Both the position numbers and the translations under genes were made by a program. From Lichina pygmaea (lineage: Eukaryota > Ascomycota > Lichinomycetes > Lichinales > Lichinaceae): a DNA stretch of 64,000 nt. Below the pieces are notes generated by a model. The model was not told where the DNA came from. It saw only the letters and a list, made by a program, of their open reading frames with translations, and searched no databases. The DNA is taken from NCBI GenBank assembly GCA_963422465.1, contig OY730173.1:310001-374000 (forward strand). The letters run 5' to 3'. Of the stretch, positions 10,572 through 22,617 are shown in pieces (the first letter of the stretch is position 1; each line of letters begins with the position of its first letter).

Positions 10572-13500
10572 ATCAAAGAAGAAATACTACAAGGAAGCTA
10601 TACTTACAGCATGGACCCACAAAATCTACAGCACGGCAAACTACAGTGGAGGTTTTGCACAAAGCACTACTGCATCTACCACGAACAACTACGAAGGTAC
10701 GGAGGACATTCACCCTACCACACCACCTGCCACAAGCATTGGGTCAATTGCGAGAAGGATGTGTGTGAGATCCATCTTTGAGACAAACACCAACACACCA
10801 CATTCCCTGGGCACACACATGATTGGCACAAACACCTCATGTTCCTACAGCAAGGCAACAACCACAACTGCTACATCAACAATTGGCAGTACTGCCTTAA
10901 GCCTGGATGTGACAAGCATCAGCAAGACAAATTCATGAACAGATTCCTCAGAACTGATGGGAATAGCTAGACCTATTGCCCAGTCAGTGGAAAGACACTT
11001 CAATCAGGAAAAGACTGAACTCTCTTGTCAAGGGGTGACATCAGGAGCTCAACAACATGACCCCTAGCAACACAAAGCACCTGCGATTGCCTGTGTCACT
11101 ACACGCCAACATGCCAGTACGGACATACGCACTTGTTGACTCTGGAGCCAGTGGAAACTACATTTCAAGACAACTTTATGACACCCTCGGCACTGGAAGG
11201 AGATGCAAGCAGCAGCCCTATCAGCTTGTGATGGCAAATGGACAGACAGAGCTAGTCTGCCATGAGACGCAGCCAATGGAAATAGTTACCAGACACTATG
11301 CTGAAAGGATCCACCTTGATATTGTCAAGTTGGCCACTCAGGATATCTATTTGGGGATGCCTTGGCTAAAGAAGCACAACCCAGTTGTTAACTGGAGGAC
11401 AGGAGTACTCACATTTAGGAACTGCACTAACAACACAGCTCAGACCTGTTACCAGCCGCAGAAGACATGGACAGATGAGGGAAGGAGTCCTCAGTGGAAT
11501 CTCACTGACAGAAAGGACAACTCTCAAGAGAAGAGGTCTGCCTTGACAGGCACACCCCAGAACCAGGTGGCCAAACAGTCAGAGATGAAGAGAGAGGAAG
11601 TTGTTAACTCTCTGGAGATCTCTGAAGAGTACTGACCTGGGTATGATAACCTCTTTCAGGAAGAGATAACAACAGCAGTATTGCCTAAGCACCAACCTTG
11701 GGATCATGAGATCAAGTTGCAACCAGGGACAGAGCCAGAATTTGGACTAATTTACTAGTTATCAGAGAAAGAGCTCCAAGTACTTCACGAGTACCTGGAG
11801 GAAAACCTGAAAAAGAGTTTCATTCAAGAATCTCAATTGCCAGCAGGATACCCAATACTATTTGCACTAAAGAAAGACAGAAGTCTTCGACTTTGTGTGG
11901 ATTACAGGAAACTCAACAACATTACCATCAAGAACTGATATCTGTTGCCAAATACAAACGAATTGCAAGACAGGATCAGCCAAGCTACAATCTTTACCAA
12001 GCTGGACTTGAAAGGAGCATACAACCTGATATGTATGAAAGAAGGAGAAGAATGGAAGACAGCCTTCAGAACCTGATACAGACACTACAAGTATCTGGTT
12101 ATGCCATTCAGACTCACAAACACACCAGCAACATGTCAAGCATTGATCAACAACATCATCAGAGCACACCTGGACTAAACAGCTATTGCCTACCTGGACA
12201 ACATTCTTGTCTACTTGAACACACAACAGGAACATACCAAACATGTGAAGGATGTTCTACAATGCCTACAACAGGCAGGGCTTAAGCTCAACCCAAAGAA
12301 ATACAAGTGCAACAAACTGGAAGTTGAATTCCTCGGATATGTCATAGGGATTGAAGAGATCAAGATTGACCCTGAGAAAATCAAAGTGATTCAGCAATAG
12401 CCAACACCGACATCAGTTAAGGAAGTACAAGCCTTCCTAGGATTTGCCAACTTCAACTGACAGTTCATTAAGAACTACTCACAGATGGCAACACCACTGA
12501 CAGAACTCACGAAGAAGGACATGGATTACTGGTGGACAGAGAGATAACAAAAAGTATTCTAACAGCTCAAGAACACTTGCACCAAGGAACCAGTTCTCCT
12601 CAACTTCAAGACAGACCAACCAACACAAATCAAGACAGACACTTCAGATCAGGCAGTGGGAGCATGTCTATGCCAACAGGCAGACAGCAAGTGGCACCCA
12701 GTTGCCTACTACTCACAAAAAATAACACAAGCAGAACAGAACTATAATATCCACAACAAAGAGCTACTGGCAGTTGTCAACGCACTCGAACACTGGAGAG
12801 TGTACGTGGAAAGCAGTTCTGAACTCACTGTTCTCACAGACCACAAGAATCTGACAACGTTCACAACAACCAAGAAGCTGAACAGACAGCAAGTCAGATA
12901 GGCTGAACTCCTAGGGCAACACAAGTTCAAGATCTTGTACACCCCTGGACAAGACAATAGGAGAGCAGACGCACTAAGCTGACAAAAAAACCACATGGAA
13001 GATGATGAACACCAAGGAACAATCTTACAGCAGGACCAGCAAGGAAACCTGGTGCCTCAACCACAGATCAACAAGCTCACGGCAGAAGACACTGAAGAAC
13101 TAATAAGGAACTACCACGATAATCCAGCACATAGTCACCCAGGAATCTCCAAGACCACAGACCTTATCCAACAGGCAGGGAACAATGTCATTAACCTCTA
13201 ACAACATATCACAAACTACATCAGCAAGTGTCTACTATGCCAGAAAAACAAACATGGAAGACATAAGCTATACGGAGAAGGAAATCTGAACACAATACCG
13301 AGAGGCCTGTGGGAAGACATGTCAATAGACTTTATCACGAAGCTACCCAAGTCCAAAGACCCAGTCACAGGAATCACCTACGACTTGATTATGGTGATAG
13401 TGGACAGATTCACAAAATATCTAATAGTGGTACTATTCAAGGAGACCCACACAGCAGAACAGTTGGGACACCTCTTACTGGACAGATTGGTCAGAGACCA

Positions 13501-14393
13501 TGGAGTTCTGATCATGATCATTACAGACAGAGACAAACTCTTCACATCCAACTACTGGAAGACAATCAGTGCAGCCATAGGAACAAAACCCAAAATATCT
13601 ACAGTCTATCACCCACGAACTGACAGCCAGACAGAGTGAGCAAACCAAGTTCTGGAGACTTACTTACAGTATTACATCAACCAGACCCACAGCAATTAGG
13701 TACAGTTATTACCAGTGGCACAGCTGGCAATCAACCAGCACAGATCAGACTCAACAAAGGAATCACCATTTTTTGCTAATTTTGGACAACATGCGAACAT
13801 CGGGATGCCAAGCAGAGCTTCACCAAACATGGAGAAAGTACTCCAACATGACAAGCTCCTACAACAAACACACATGATGATGAGGCACTACCTTCAAGAG
13901 ACCTCAGAAAGAATGCAATGTCAAATAGACAAGAAATTGAAAATGGCACCTCAGCTAAAGAAGGGGGATAAAGTCTACCTCCTCACAAGAAATTAGAAAA
14001 CAAAGAAACCAAAGACAAAGAAACTTGACAACATCAAGGTCAGACTATTTTCAGTCGAAGAAAAAACAGGACCAGTCAACATCAAGATACAACTACCAAG
14101 GGGTGCCAGAGTCCATCCAAACTTTCATATATCAATGATTGAACCAGCCGACCAGAGCACACTCTTGCAGGAAACATTCCATTATCAACCTGAAGAAGAA
14201 CAAGAGTTTGAAGTTGAACAGATCCTGGCTAGGAAAGGTCAGCAATACCTTGTCAAGTGGAAAGGATACCCAGACTCGGAAAATACCTGGGAACTACTCA
14301 AGATCCTCGCGAACTGCCAGCTTTTTCTGTGACAGTTTTGGCAGAAGCAGGACTGAACAGCTCAGCCTGCAGGAGGGATGTGTCAATAACTGA

Positions 14394-14798
14394 TCAAGTC
14401 AAATCCTCGCCATCCGACTCCATCTCTTTCACCAAGCACTGAAGCTTCTGCCTTGCACAGACCTCAGCACCCTCCAACACCTTTCACTTCTGAGACAGAC
14501 AAGCCTGCACTGTGGCAAGTTGTTCAAAGAGTGTGTCGCATGTTGCCTTGTCAGTGGCCACATCCTCACGGAGGTTGTCCTGGGACATGTTCAGAGATTC
14601 CCAGGACACAGAGACACAAGACCTTCCCCACCAAGTGCACACAGCACATTTCAACTTATCATCTTCTCCCAACATCTGGAAGCATGGATGACCATGAAGA
14701 ACACAAAAGTTGCAGGGCGTACGTGAAACAAAACCCTGATCACAGATTTGAGCAGCAAGCTGAGTTCGGCTAACAGTCGCACATGACTTTGGAGGTAT
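14394..14798 (-). other. Antisense Zn2Cys6-like ORF region of G2
   Basis: This region is collinear with the whole antisense ORF of E3 (16,029-16,433). Its second cysteine triad (KCAVCT..GKSC) is visible near 14,605-14,670. It is part of a fossil. It lies 43 bp from the 3' LTR start at 14,842. Confidence 0.55.
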
Positions 14799-14841
14799 GT
14801 CCAGATTTCATCAAGATGATGAAAGATGGAGAGGAGGATAG

Positions 14842-15473
14842 TGTTACAACCCAGGAGGAACACAGTCTTTATATACTCACAGGAAGCAGCAGACAGGATA
14901 CTGGACAGAAGTACCAGGCAGTGTGACACAGGAACCAGTCACATGACTGGCGAGACAAACCAGGGGGTGCTCACCACAGCATGCATATGCACAAACAAGT
15001 GAGCAAAGTGAGCAGAGCTCACCCAGCTCACCACAGTGTGCATGAACAAGTGAGCAAAGTGAGCAGAGCTCACCCAGCTTGCTGCAGTGTGCATGAACAA
15101 GTGAGCAAAGTGAGCAGAGCTCACCCAGCTTGCCGCAGCATACATGAACTGTGAGCAAAGTGAGTAGAGCTCACTGATCTCACTGAGTGAGCAAAGTGAG
15201 CAGAGCTCACTGTGCTCACAAACTGAGCACTATATAGTCTGGCGATAGTTCCCTTATAGAACAATCATCTTCAACTCATGTTGTGATCTAGACAACTAGA
15301 TCTACTTCAATACAATCCTTTTGTACAAAGCCGTTGATCAGGTGTCACCACCACCACGTTCCACCAAACCCCTTCACACTCCTTGACACTTCTCTCCTGC
15401 AAGAACCAACCTGCCTTCCACCTCTCACCCTAATCCTATACTCGGATAGGACAGTACAGTACAGACTGCAACA
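14842..15473 (+). repeat. 3' LTR of G2 (type B), its end exchanged with E3
   Basis: It starts TGTTACAACCC. U3 carries about three units of roughly 51 bp built on GTGAGCAAAGTGAGCAGAGC, with inverted GTGAGC/GCTCAC pairs; the sense TATA (CTATATAG) is at about 15,229-15,236. Up to about 15,345 it is G2. The last 120 bp before 15,473 probably belong to E3 and were inverted into this place, while the true G2 end lies at 21,857-21,980. Confidence 0.75.
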
Positions 15474-15985
15474 TGGTGGTGACACCTGATCAACAGCTTC
15501 GTACAAAAAGATTGTATTGAAGTAGATCTAGTTGTCTGGATCACAACATGAGTTGAAGATGATTGTTCCATAAGGGAACTATCACCAGACTATATAGTGC
15601 TCAGTTCATGAGCACAGTGAGCTCTGCTCACTTTGCTCACTTGGTGAGATCAGTGAGCTCTGCTCACTTTGCTCACAGTTCATGCACACTGCGGCAAGCT
15701 GGGTGAGCTCTGCTCACTTTGCTCACTTGTTCATGCACGCTGCGGCAAGCTGGGTGAGCTCTGCTCACTTTGCTCACTTGTTCATGCACGCTGCGGTGAG
15801 CTGGGTGAGCTCTGCTCACTTTGCTCACTTGTTCGTGTATATGCATGCTGCGGTGAGCACCCCCTGGTTTGTCTCACCGGTCACGTAACTGGTTCCCATG
15901 TCACGCTGCCTGGTACTCCTGTCCAGTATCCTGTCTGCTGCTTCCTGTGAGTATATAAAGACTGTATTCCTCCTGGGTCGTAACA
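15474..15985 (-). repeat. 3' LTR of E3 (type B), shortened
   Basis: It matches the other type B LTRs in reverse and ends on the plus strand with GGGTCGTAACA. Three to four U3 units of about 51 bp lie at 15,640-15,850. With the neighbouring G2 LTR (14,842-15,352) it forms a pair of long inverted arms around a 120-bp spacer. Confidence 0.85.
15952..15959 (+). promoter_or_regulatory. Antisense-facing TATA box in LTR
   Basis: TATATAAA-type sequence (GTATATAAAG at 15,951-15,960) at the outer edge of the E3 3' LTR, 71-77 bp before the ATG of the antisense ORF at 16,029. The same element is present at the matching place in every LTR of the family seen here, and type A LTRs have CTATAAAT instead. 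The sense promoter of the LTR uses a separate CTATATAG, so the LTR looks bidirectional. Confidence 0.5.
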
Positions 15986-16028
15986 CTATCCTCCTCTCCA
16001 TCTTTCATCATCTTGATGAAATCCAGTC

Positions 16029-16433
16029 ATGCCTCCAAAGTCACGTGCGACTGTTAGCCGAACTCAGCTTGCTGCTCAAATCCACAATCAGAGTTTTGTT
16101 TCACGTACACCCTGCAACTTTTGTGTTCTTTGTGGTCATCCGTGCTTCCAGATGTCAGGAGAAGACAATAAGTTGAAATGTGCTGTGTGCACTCAGCGTG
16201 GAAAGTCTTGTGTCTCTGTGTCCTGGGAATCTCTGAACATGTCCCAGGACAACCTCCGTGAGGATGTGGCCACTGACAAGGCAACACACAACACACTCTT
16301 TGAACAACTTGCCACAGTGCAGTCTTGTCTGTCTCAGAAGCGAAAAGTGTTGGAGAGTGCCAAGGTCTGTGCAAGGCAGAAGCTTCAGTGCTTGGTGAAA
16401 GAGATGGAGTCAGATGGCGAGGATTTGACTTGA
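16029..16433 (+). CDS. Antisense-encoded Zn2Cys6-type protein of chromovirus E3, 134 aa
   Basis: This is a whole ORF on the strand opposite to gag-pol, starting 43 bp inside the 3' LTR. Residues 29-61 have the cysteine spacing C-x2-C-x6-C-x11-C-x2-C-x6-C (C29, C32, C39, C51, C54, C61), exactly that of GAL4-type binuclear zinc clusters, with one extra cysteine at 35. The usual basic residues between C2 and C3 are weak (VLCGHP), so DNA binding is inferred, not shown. Residues 70-125 are rich in Leu/Glu/Lys and could form a dimerising coiled coil. The N-terminus (MPPKSRATVSRTQLAAQI) is basic. It is the best-preserved frame in E3. A structural or regulatory role in the element is possible; no function is known to me. 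Confidence 0.6.
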   Translation: MPPKSRATVSRTQLAAQIHNQSFVSRTPCNFCVLCGHPCFQMSGEDNKLKCAVCTQRGKSCVSVSWESLNMSQDNLREDVATDKATHNTLFEQLATVQSCLSQKRKVLESAKVCARQKLQCLVKEMESDGEDLT

Positions 16434-19400
16434 TCAGTCATTGACACATCCCTCCTGCAGACTGAGCTGTTTAGTCCTGCTCCTGCCGAAACTATCGCAG
16501 AAGAAGCTGGCAGTTCACAAGGTTCTTGAGTGGTTCCCAGGTATTTTCCAAGTCTGGGTATCCTTTCCACTTGACAAAGTATTGCTGACCTTTCCTAGCC
16601 AGGATCTGTTCAACTTCAAACTCTTGTTCTTCTTCAGGTTGATAATGGAATGTTTCCTGCAAGAGTGTGCTCTGGTCGGCTGGTTCAATCATCAATATAT
16701 GAAAGTTTGGATGGACTCTGGCATCCCTTGGTAGTCATATCTTGACATTGACTGGTCCTGTTTTTTCTTTGACTGAAAATAGTCTGACCTTGATGTTGTC
16801 AAGTTTCTTTGTCTTTGGTTTCTTTGTTTTCTAATTTCTTGTGAGAAGGTAGACTTTATCCCCCTTCTTTAGCTGAAGTGCCATTTTCAATTTCTTGTCT
16901 ATTTGATGTTGTATTCTTTCTGAGGTCTCTTGAAGGTAGTGCCTCATCATCATGTGTGTTTGTTGTAGGAGCTTGTTATGTTGGAGTGCTTTCTCCACAT
17001 TTAGTGAAGCTCTGCTTGGCATCCTGATGTTCGCATGTTGTCCAAAATTGGCAAAAAATAGTGATTCCTTTGTTGAGTCTGATCTGTGCTGGTTGATTGC
17101 CAGCTGTGCCACCAGTAATAACTGTACCCAATTGCTGTAGGTCTGGTTGATGTAATGCTGTAAGTAAGTCTCCAGAACTTGGTTTGCTTGCTCTGTCTAG
17201 CTGTCAGTTCATGGGTGATAGGCCGTAGACATTTTGGGTTTTGTTCTCATGGCTGCACTGATTGTCTTCCAGTAGTTGGATGTGAAGAGTTTGTCTCTGT
17301 CTGTAATGATCATGATTGGAACTCCATGGTCTCTGACCAATCTGTCCAGTAAGAGGTGTCCTAACTGTTCTACTGTGTGGGTCTCCTTGAATAGTACCAC
17401 TATTAGATATTTTATGAATCTGTCCACTATCACCATAATCAAGTTGTAGATGATTCCTGTGACTGGGTCTTTGGACTTGGGTAGCTTCATGATGAAGTCC
17501 ATTGACATGTCTTCCCACAGGCCTCTCAGTATCATGTTTGGATGTTCTTCTCTGTATGGCTTATGTCTTCCATGTTTGTTTTTCTGGCATAGTAGACACT
17601 TGCTGATGTAGTTTGTGACATGTTGTCAGAGGTTAATGATATTATTCCCTGCCTGTTGGATAAGGTCTGTAGTCTTGGAGATTCCTGGGTGACCATGTGC
17701 TGGATTATCGTGGTAGTTCCTTATTAGTTCTTCAGTGTCTTCTGCTGTGAGCTTGTTGATCTGTGGTTGAGGCACCAGGTTTCCTTGCTGGTCCTACTGT
17801 AAGATTGTTCCTTGGTGTTCGTCATCTTCCATGTGGTCTTTTCGTCAGCTTAGTGTGTCTACTCTCCTATTGTCTTGTCCAGGGGTGTACAAGATCTTGA
17901 ACTTGTGTTACCCTAGGAGTTCAGCCCATCTGACTTGCTGTCTGTTCAGCTTCTTGGTTGTCGTGAACATTGTCAGATTCTTGTGGTCTGTGAGAACAGT
18001 GAGTTCAGAACTGCTTTCCGCGTACACTCTCCAGTGTTCAAGTGTGTTGACGACTGCCAGTAGCTCTTTGTTGTGGATATCATAGTTCTGTTCTGCTTGT
18101 ATCATTTTTTGTGAGTAGTAGGCAACTGGGTGCCACTTGCTATCTGCCTGTTGGCATAGACATACTCCCACTGCCTGATCTGAAGTGTCTGTCTTGATTT
18201 ATGTTGGTTGGCCTGTCTTGAAGTTGAGGAGAACTGGTTCCTTGGCGCAAGTATCCTTGAGCTGTTGGAATACTTTTTGTTGTCTCTCTGTCCACTGGTA
18301 CTCCATGTCCTTCTTTGTGAGTTCTGTCAGTGGTGTTGCCATCTGTGAGTAGTTCTTAATAAACTGTCAGTTGAAGTTGGCAAATCCTAGGAAAGCTTGT
18401 ACTTCCTTAACTGATGTCGGTGTTGGCTATTGCTGAATCACTTTGATTTTCTCAGGGTCAATCTTGATCTCTTCGATCCCTATGACATATCTGAGGAATT
18501 CAACTTCTGGTTTGTTGAACTTGTATTTCTTTGGGTTGAGCTTGAGCCCTGCCTGTTGTAGGTATCGTAGAACATCCTTCACATGTTTGGTATGTTCCTG
18601 TTGCGTGTTTGAGTAGACAAGAATGTTGTCCAGGTAGATGATAGCTGTTTGGTCCAGGTGTGCTCTGATGATGTTGTTGATCAGTGCTTAACATGTTGCT
18701 GGTGTGTTCGTGAGTCCGAATAGCATAACCAGATACTTGTAGTGTCTGTATCAGGTTCTGAAGACTGTCTTCCATTCTTCTCCTTCTTTCATGTGTATCA
18801 GGTTGTATACTCCTTTCAAGTCCAGCTTGGTAAAGATTGTAGCTTGGCTGATCCTGTCTCGCAATTTGTTTGTATTTGGCAACAGATATCAGTTCTTGAT
18901 GGTAATGTTGTTGAGTTTCTTGTAATCCACACAAAGTCAAAGACTTCTGTCTTTCTTTAGTGCAAATAGTATCAGGTATCCTGCTGGCGATTGAGATTCT
19001 TGAATGAAACTCTTTTTCAGGTTTCCCTCCAGGTAATCACGAAGTACTTGGAGCTCTTTCTCTGATAACTGGTAAATTAGTCCAAATTCTGGCTCTATCC
19101 CTGGTTACAACTTGATCTCATAATCCCAAGGTTAGTGCTTAGACAATACTGCTGTTGTTGTCTCTTCCTGAAAGAGGTTATCATACCCAGGTCAGTACTC
19201 TTCAGAGATCTCCAGAGGGTTAACAACTTCCTCTCTCTTCATCTCTGACTGTTTGGCCACCTGGTTCTGGGGTGTGCCTGTCAAGGCAGACCTCTTCTCT
19301 TAAGAGTCATCCTTTCTGTTGGTGAGGTTCCACTGAGGACTCCTTCCCTTATCTGTCCACACCTTCTGCGGCTGGTAACAGGTCCAAGCTGTGTTGTTAG

Positions 19401-21326
19401 TGCAGTTCCTAAACATGAGTACTCCTATCCTCCAGTTAACAACTGGGTTGTGCTTCTTTAGCCAAGGCATCCCCAAATAGATATCCTGAGTGGCCAACTT
19501 AACAATATCAAGGTGGATCCTTTCAGCATGGTGTCCGGTAACTATTTCCATTGGCTGCGTCTCATGGCAGACTAGCTCTGTCTGTCCATTTGCCATCGTG
19601 AGCTGATAGGGCTGCTGCTTGCATCTCCTTCCAGTGCTGAGAGTGTCGTAAAGTTGTCTTGAAATGTAGTTTCCACTGGCTCCAGAGTCAACAAGTGCGT
19701 ATGTCTGTACTGGTGTGTTGGCGTGTAGTGACACAGGCAATCGCAGGTGCTTTGTGTTGCTAGGGGTCATGTTGTTGAGCTCCCGATGTCACCCCTTGAC
19801 AAGGGAGTTCAGTCTTTTCCTGATTGAAGTGTCTTTCCACTGACTGGGCAATGGGTCCAGCTATTCCCATCAGTTCTGAGGAATCTGTTCATGAATTTGT
19901 CTTGCTGATGCTTGTCACATCCAGGCTTGAGGCAGTACTGCCAATTGTTGATGTAGCAGTTGTGGTTGTTGCTTTGCTGTAGGAATGTGAGGTGTTCATG
20001 CCAATCATGTGTGTGCCCAGGGAATGCGGTGTGTTGGTGTTTGTCCCAAAGATAGATCTCACACGCATCCTTCTCGCAATTGACCCAATGCTTGTGGCAG
20101 GTGGTGTGGTAGGGTGAATGTTCTCTGTACCTTCGTAGTTGTTTGTGGTAGGTGCAGTAGTGCTTTGTGCAAAACCTCCACTGTAGTTCACTGTGCCGTA
20201 GATTTCGTGGGTCCATGCTGTAAGCATAGCTTCCTTGTGGTATTTCTTCTTTGATAGACGCGGGTTTGTCTTGGTCCCTATCAGAGGTGGTTAAGGGCTC
20301 CTGTCTCTTGTCCTGACCTGTCTGTTCTGGTAGATCCTTGCCTCCTGATGTTGCCAGTTGGTGGGCTGCTTCCAATGTCTGATCATAGTTATCCTATTGT
20401 TTGAGGGATAGCTGAGCCTCTCCTGGTGGGTCCTCTGGCTTGATGACATTCCAGTCTCCATTGAGTGTATTAAGTTACTGTCAGTGCACCTTGTTCTTAG
20501 AACAACAGTCTTTTACTATGTGGCCTAGCTTGCCACAGGCATAGCACTTCAGTGCTTTCCCCTTTTTGTTGTTCCTTCCCTTTGTGAACCTTCCCTTGTG
20601 GTGGACTGCATCCAGTTCCATGGGTGCATAGCCATATAGGTCATGTGGTGGTGCCTTGTTAGGCAGCTTGTAGTGGTTGCTCACATACCATACAGGGCAG
20701 CTGTATCCTCTGTCATGGTGTTTCTCTATCGCTCGCTTGAATAGTTTGTTATTGATGTTGATTGCTTGTGTGATGAGTTCATCCAGTGTGTCAACCACTC
20801 ATCTGTTGAAGGTGATTTCATCCTTCATGTTTTCCTTGAGTCTATGTCAGTACATGACCATCAGGGTGTTGTTGTCCCAGTCAGTCAGTACTGAGTATTG
20901 TTTGAACTGCGTGGTGTACTCTGCAGCTGAGCGTTGTTGTTTGATGTGCTGGATCATTCGTATAGCCACTTTGTCTTTGTTAGATAGTCCAAGGATCCTT
21001 TTGATCTTGTCCTTGAATTGTGTCTATTTTGTCATCCATTCTGTTATACTGTCGTGGTCTCTGTTTCCTGAGAGATGTTTGTTGACGTAGGGCTTGATCC
21101 ATCAATAAGTATTGCCTCTCATGTAAGTGGTTGCAAAGAAGGGCCACTTTTCCTTAGGCAGCTTTGTCTCTGGTTGGAATTGAAAGTAGACTTGGAGTTG
21201 CATGAGCCAGTCGTCAACCTTGTTTCTTTCACCATAGAACAGGTCTGGCTTGGCGACACTAATCTTTCCATCTGGGAAGTTGGGGTTGGTTGCTCCTGAG
21301 GTACTCATCCTTGAGGGTCTTCAAAG

Positions 21327-21856
21327 TGTTGCGGTCTGTACCGTACTATCCTATCTGAGTATAGAATTAGGGTGAGAGGTGGAAGGTGGGTTGGTTCTCG
21401 CAGGAGAGGAGTGTCAAGGAGTGCGAAGGGGTTTGGTGGAATGTGGTGGTGGTGACACCTGATCAATGGCTTCGTACAAAAGGATTGTATTGAAGTAGAT
21501 CTAGTTGTCTGGATCACAACATGAGTTGAAGATGATTGTTCCATAAGGGAACTATCACTGGACTATATAGTGCTCAGTTCGTGAGCACAGTGAGCTCTAC
21601 TCACTTTACTCACTTGGTGAGATTGGTGAGCTCTGCTCACTTTGCTCACAGTTCATGCACGCTGCGGTGAGCTGGGTGAGCTCTGCTCACTTTGCTCACT
21701 TGTTCATGCATATGCATGCTGCGGCGAGCACCCCCTGGTTTATCTCGCCGGTCACATGACTGGTTCCTGTGTCACGCTGCCTGGTACTTCTGTCCAGTAT
21801 CCTGTCTGCTGCTTCCTGTGAGTATATAAAGACTGTGTTCCTCCTGGGTTGTAACA
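21327..21856 (-). repeat. 5' LTR of E3 (type B)
   Basis: 530 bp between TGTTGCGG and GGGTTGTAACA. It has about two U3 units, fewer than the sister LTRs, which explains its shorter length. The 18-bp leader and the gag start follow at 21,326-21,306 on the minus strand. Confidence 0.88.
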
Positions 21857-21980
21857 CACCACCACGTTCCACCAAACCCCTTCGCACTCCTTGACACTCC
21901 TCTCCTGCGAGAACCAACCCGCCTTCCACCTCTCGCCCTAATCCTATACTCGGATAGGACAGTACGGTACAGACTGCAAC
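21857..21980 (+). repeat. Terminal fragment of the G2 3' LTR
   Basis: 124 bp matching the U5 end of the family LTR in plus orientation, ending GACTGCAACA. It follows E3 directly, beginning with the E3 target duplication CACCA. It is followed by AGCTT, the reverse complement of the AAGCT next to the G2 5' LTR at 27,710, so it is the true right end of G2. Confidence 0.8.
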
Positions 21981-22617
21981 AAGCTTTTTGACATTATGCT
22001 GAACCCATGGCATTAAAGAGGTTGCCAGGATATTATCACATGTTCTCTTGAACAAGCAAATCAAGAATAGTGTTGATTCCAGCTTGTCAGTAATAGCTTG
22101 CTCAGGAGGGGTGGCTGGTTGTTTGTCCTCGGGGTTCTCAGGGTTCTTGGTGTCCTTGAAATTATCGACGTCCTCCCACTCATCTGCCTCCTTCTCTTGT
22201 GTGTGTAGCTTATCCAACACCTTAGATGGGTTGTACAGATAGAGGCCAGTTTCCCGGAATGCAGAGAGAATTGTTGACTGCTTCATTATCTTGGCTCAGA
22301 TTGATCCCAGAGCTTTGAGAAATTCGATTTTGTTGAAGTCAACACACCCTGTACAAGTAGCCTTGTCAATAGCCTCAGCATACCAATGCTTGTAAGGCTG
22401 AAAGACCACAACATCCAATGGCTGTAGGATATGTGTTGTGTGTGGAGGTAGGCAGAATAGTGTGATGTCAGTACTCTCACAATAGTCTAAGAACTTGTAT
22501 GTGCAATGGGATCTATACTCATCTAGCAGTAGCATCTGCTATACTCCAACCTGAGACTTTGCACTGAATGTATCAAAGTGCTTGATCTATTCAACACTCA
22601 GCTTATTGTTTGAGAAG
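21981..22617 (-). pseudogene. pogo/Fot1-like transposase, central part
   Basis: Read on the minus strand this is the DDE domain of a Tc1/mariner-superfamily transposase of the pogo/Fot1 group. Typical blocks are MLLLDEYRSHCT (second catalytic Asp), LPPHTTHILQPLDVVVFQPYK, and STILSAFRETGLYLYNPSKVL, where family members have GFRKTGLWPFNP. The frame is interrupted by in-frame stops near 22,587, 22,538 and 22,297, at places where Trp or Arg would be expected, which fits C-to-T decay. It ends at the G2 insertion (21,981), and the frame continues without shift at 27,710. The N-terminal half is missing beyond 22,617, where an LTR begins. Confidence 0.75.

Larger units (their letters stand above)
10572..15473 (+). 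mobile_element. Chromovirus G2, 3' portion
   Basis: This is a fossil lacking its 5' third here; the missing part lies inverted at 26,031-27,709. Parts, all approximate: remainder of gag-pol spacer from 10,572, protease near 11,050-11,450, reverse transcriptase 11,750-12,470, RNase H 12,600-12,990, integrase 13,070-13,980, chromodomain 14,190-14,320, antisense Zn2Cys6 region, 3' LTR from 14,842. It has many breaks. The link between the halves rests on three points: the shared breakpoint ATCAAAGAAGAA, the 5-bp flank AAGCT at 27,710, and its reverse complement AGCTT after 21,980. Confidence 0.85.
15474..21856 (-). mobile_element. Ty3/gypsy chromovirus E3, nearly full length, broken
   Basis: This fossil lies on the minus strand inside the 3' LTR of G2, with CACCA duplicated (21,857-21,861 on the right). 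Its 5' LTR is 21,327-21,856 and its 3' LTR 15,474-15,985, short by the flipped 120 bp. Parts, all approximate: gag 21,308-20,480 with CCHC knuckle, protease 19,770-19,400, reverse transcriptase 19,040-18,330, RNase H 18,190-17,830, integrase 17,760-16,850, chromodomain 16,690-16,510, and a whole antisense ORF 16,029-16,433. It has well over ten breaks in gag-pol. Confidence 0.88.

Noticed and set aside
14877-15950. Cys/Leu-rich frames through the LTR U3 repeats (repeating CSLCSLVHAHC)
   Set aside because: They are translations of the tandem U3 units and the inverted LTR, not genes; they appear in every LTR and in two frames.
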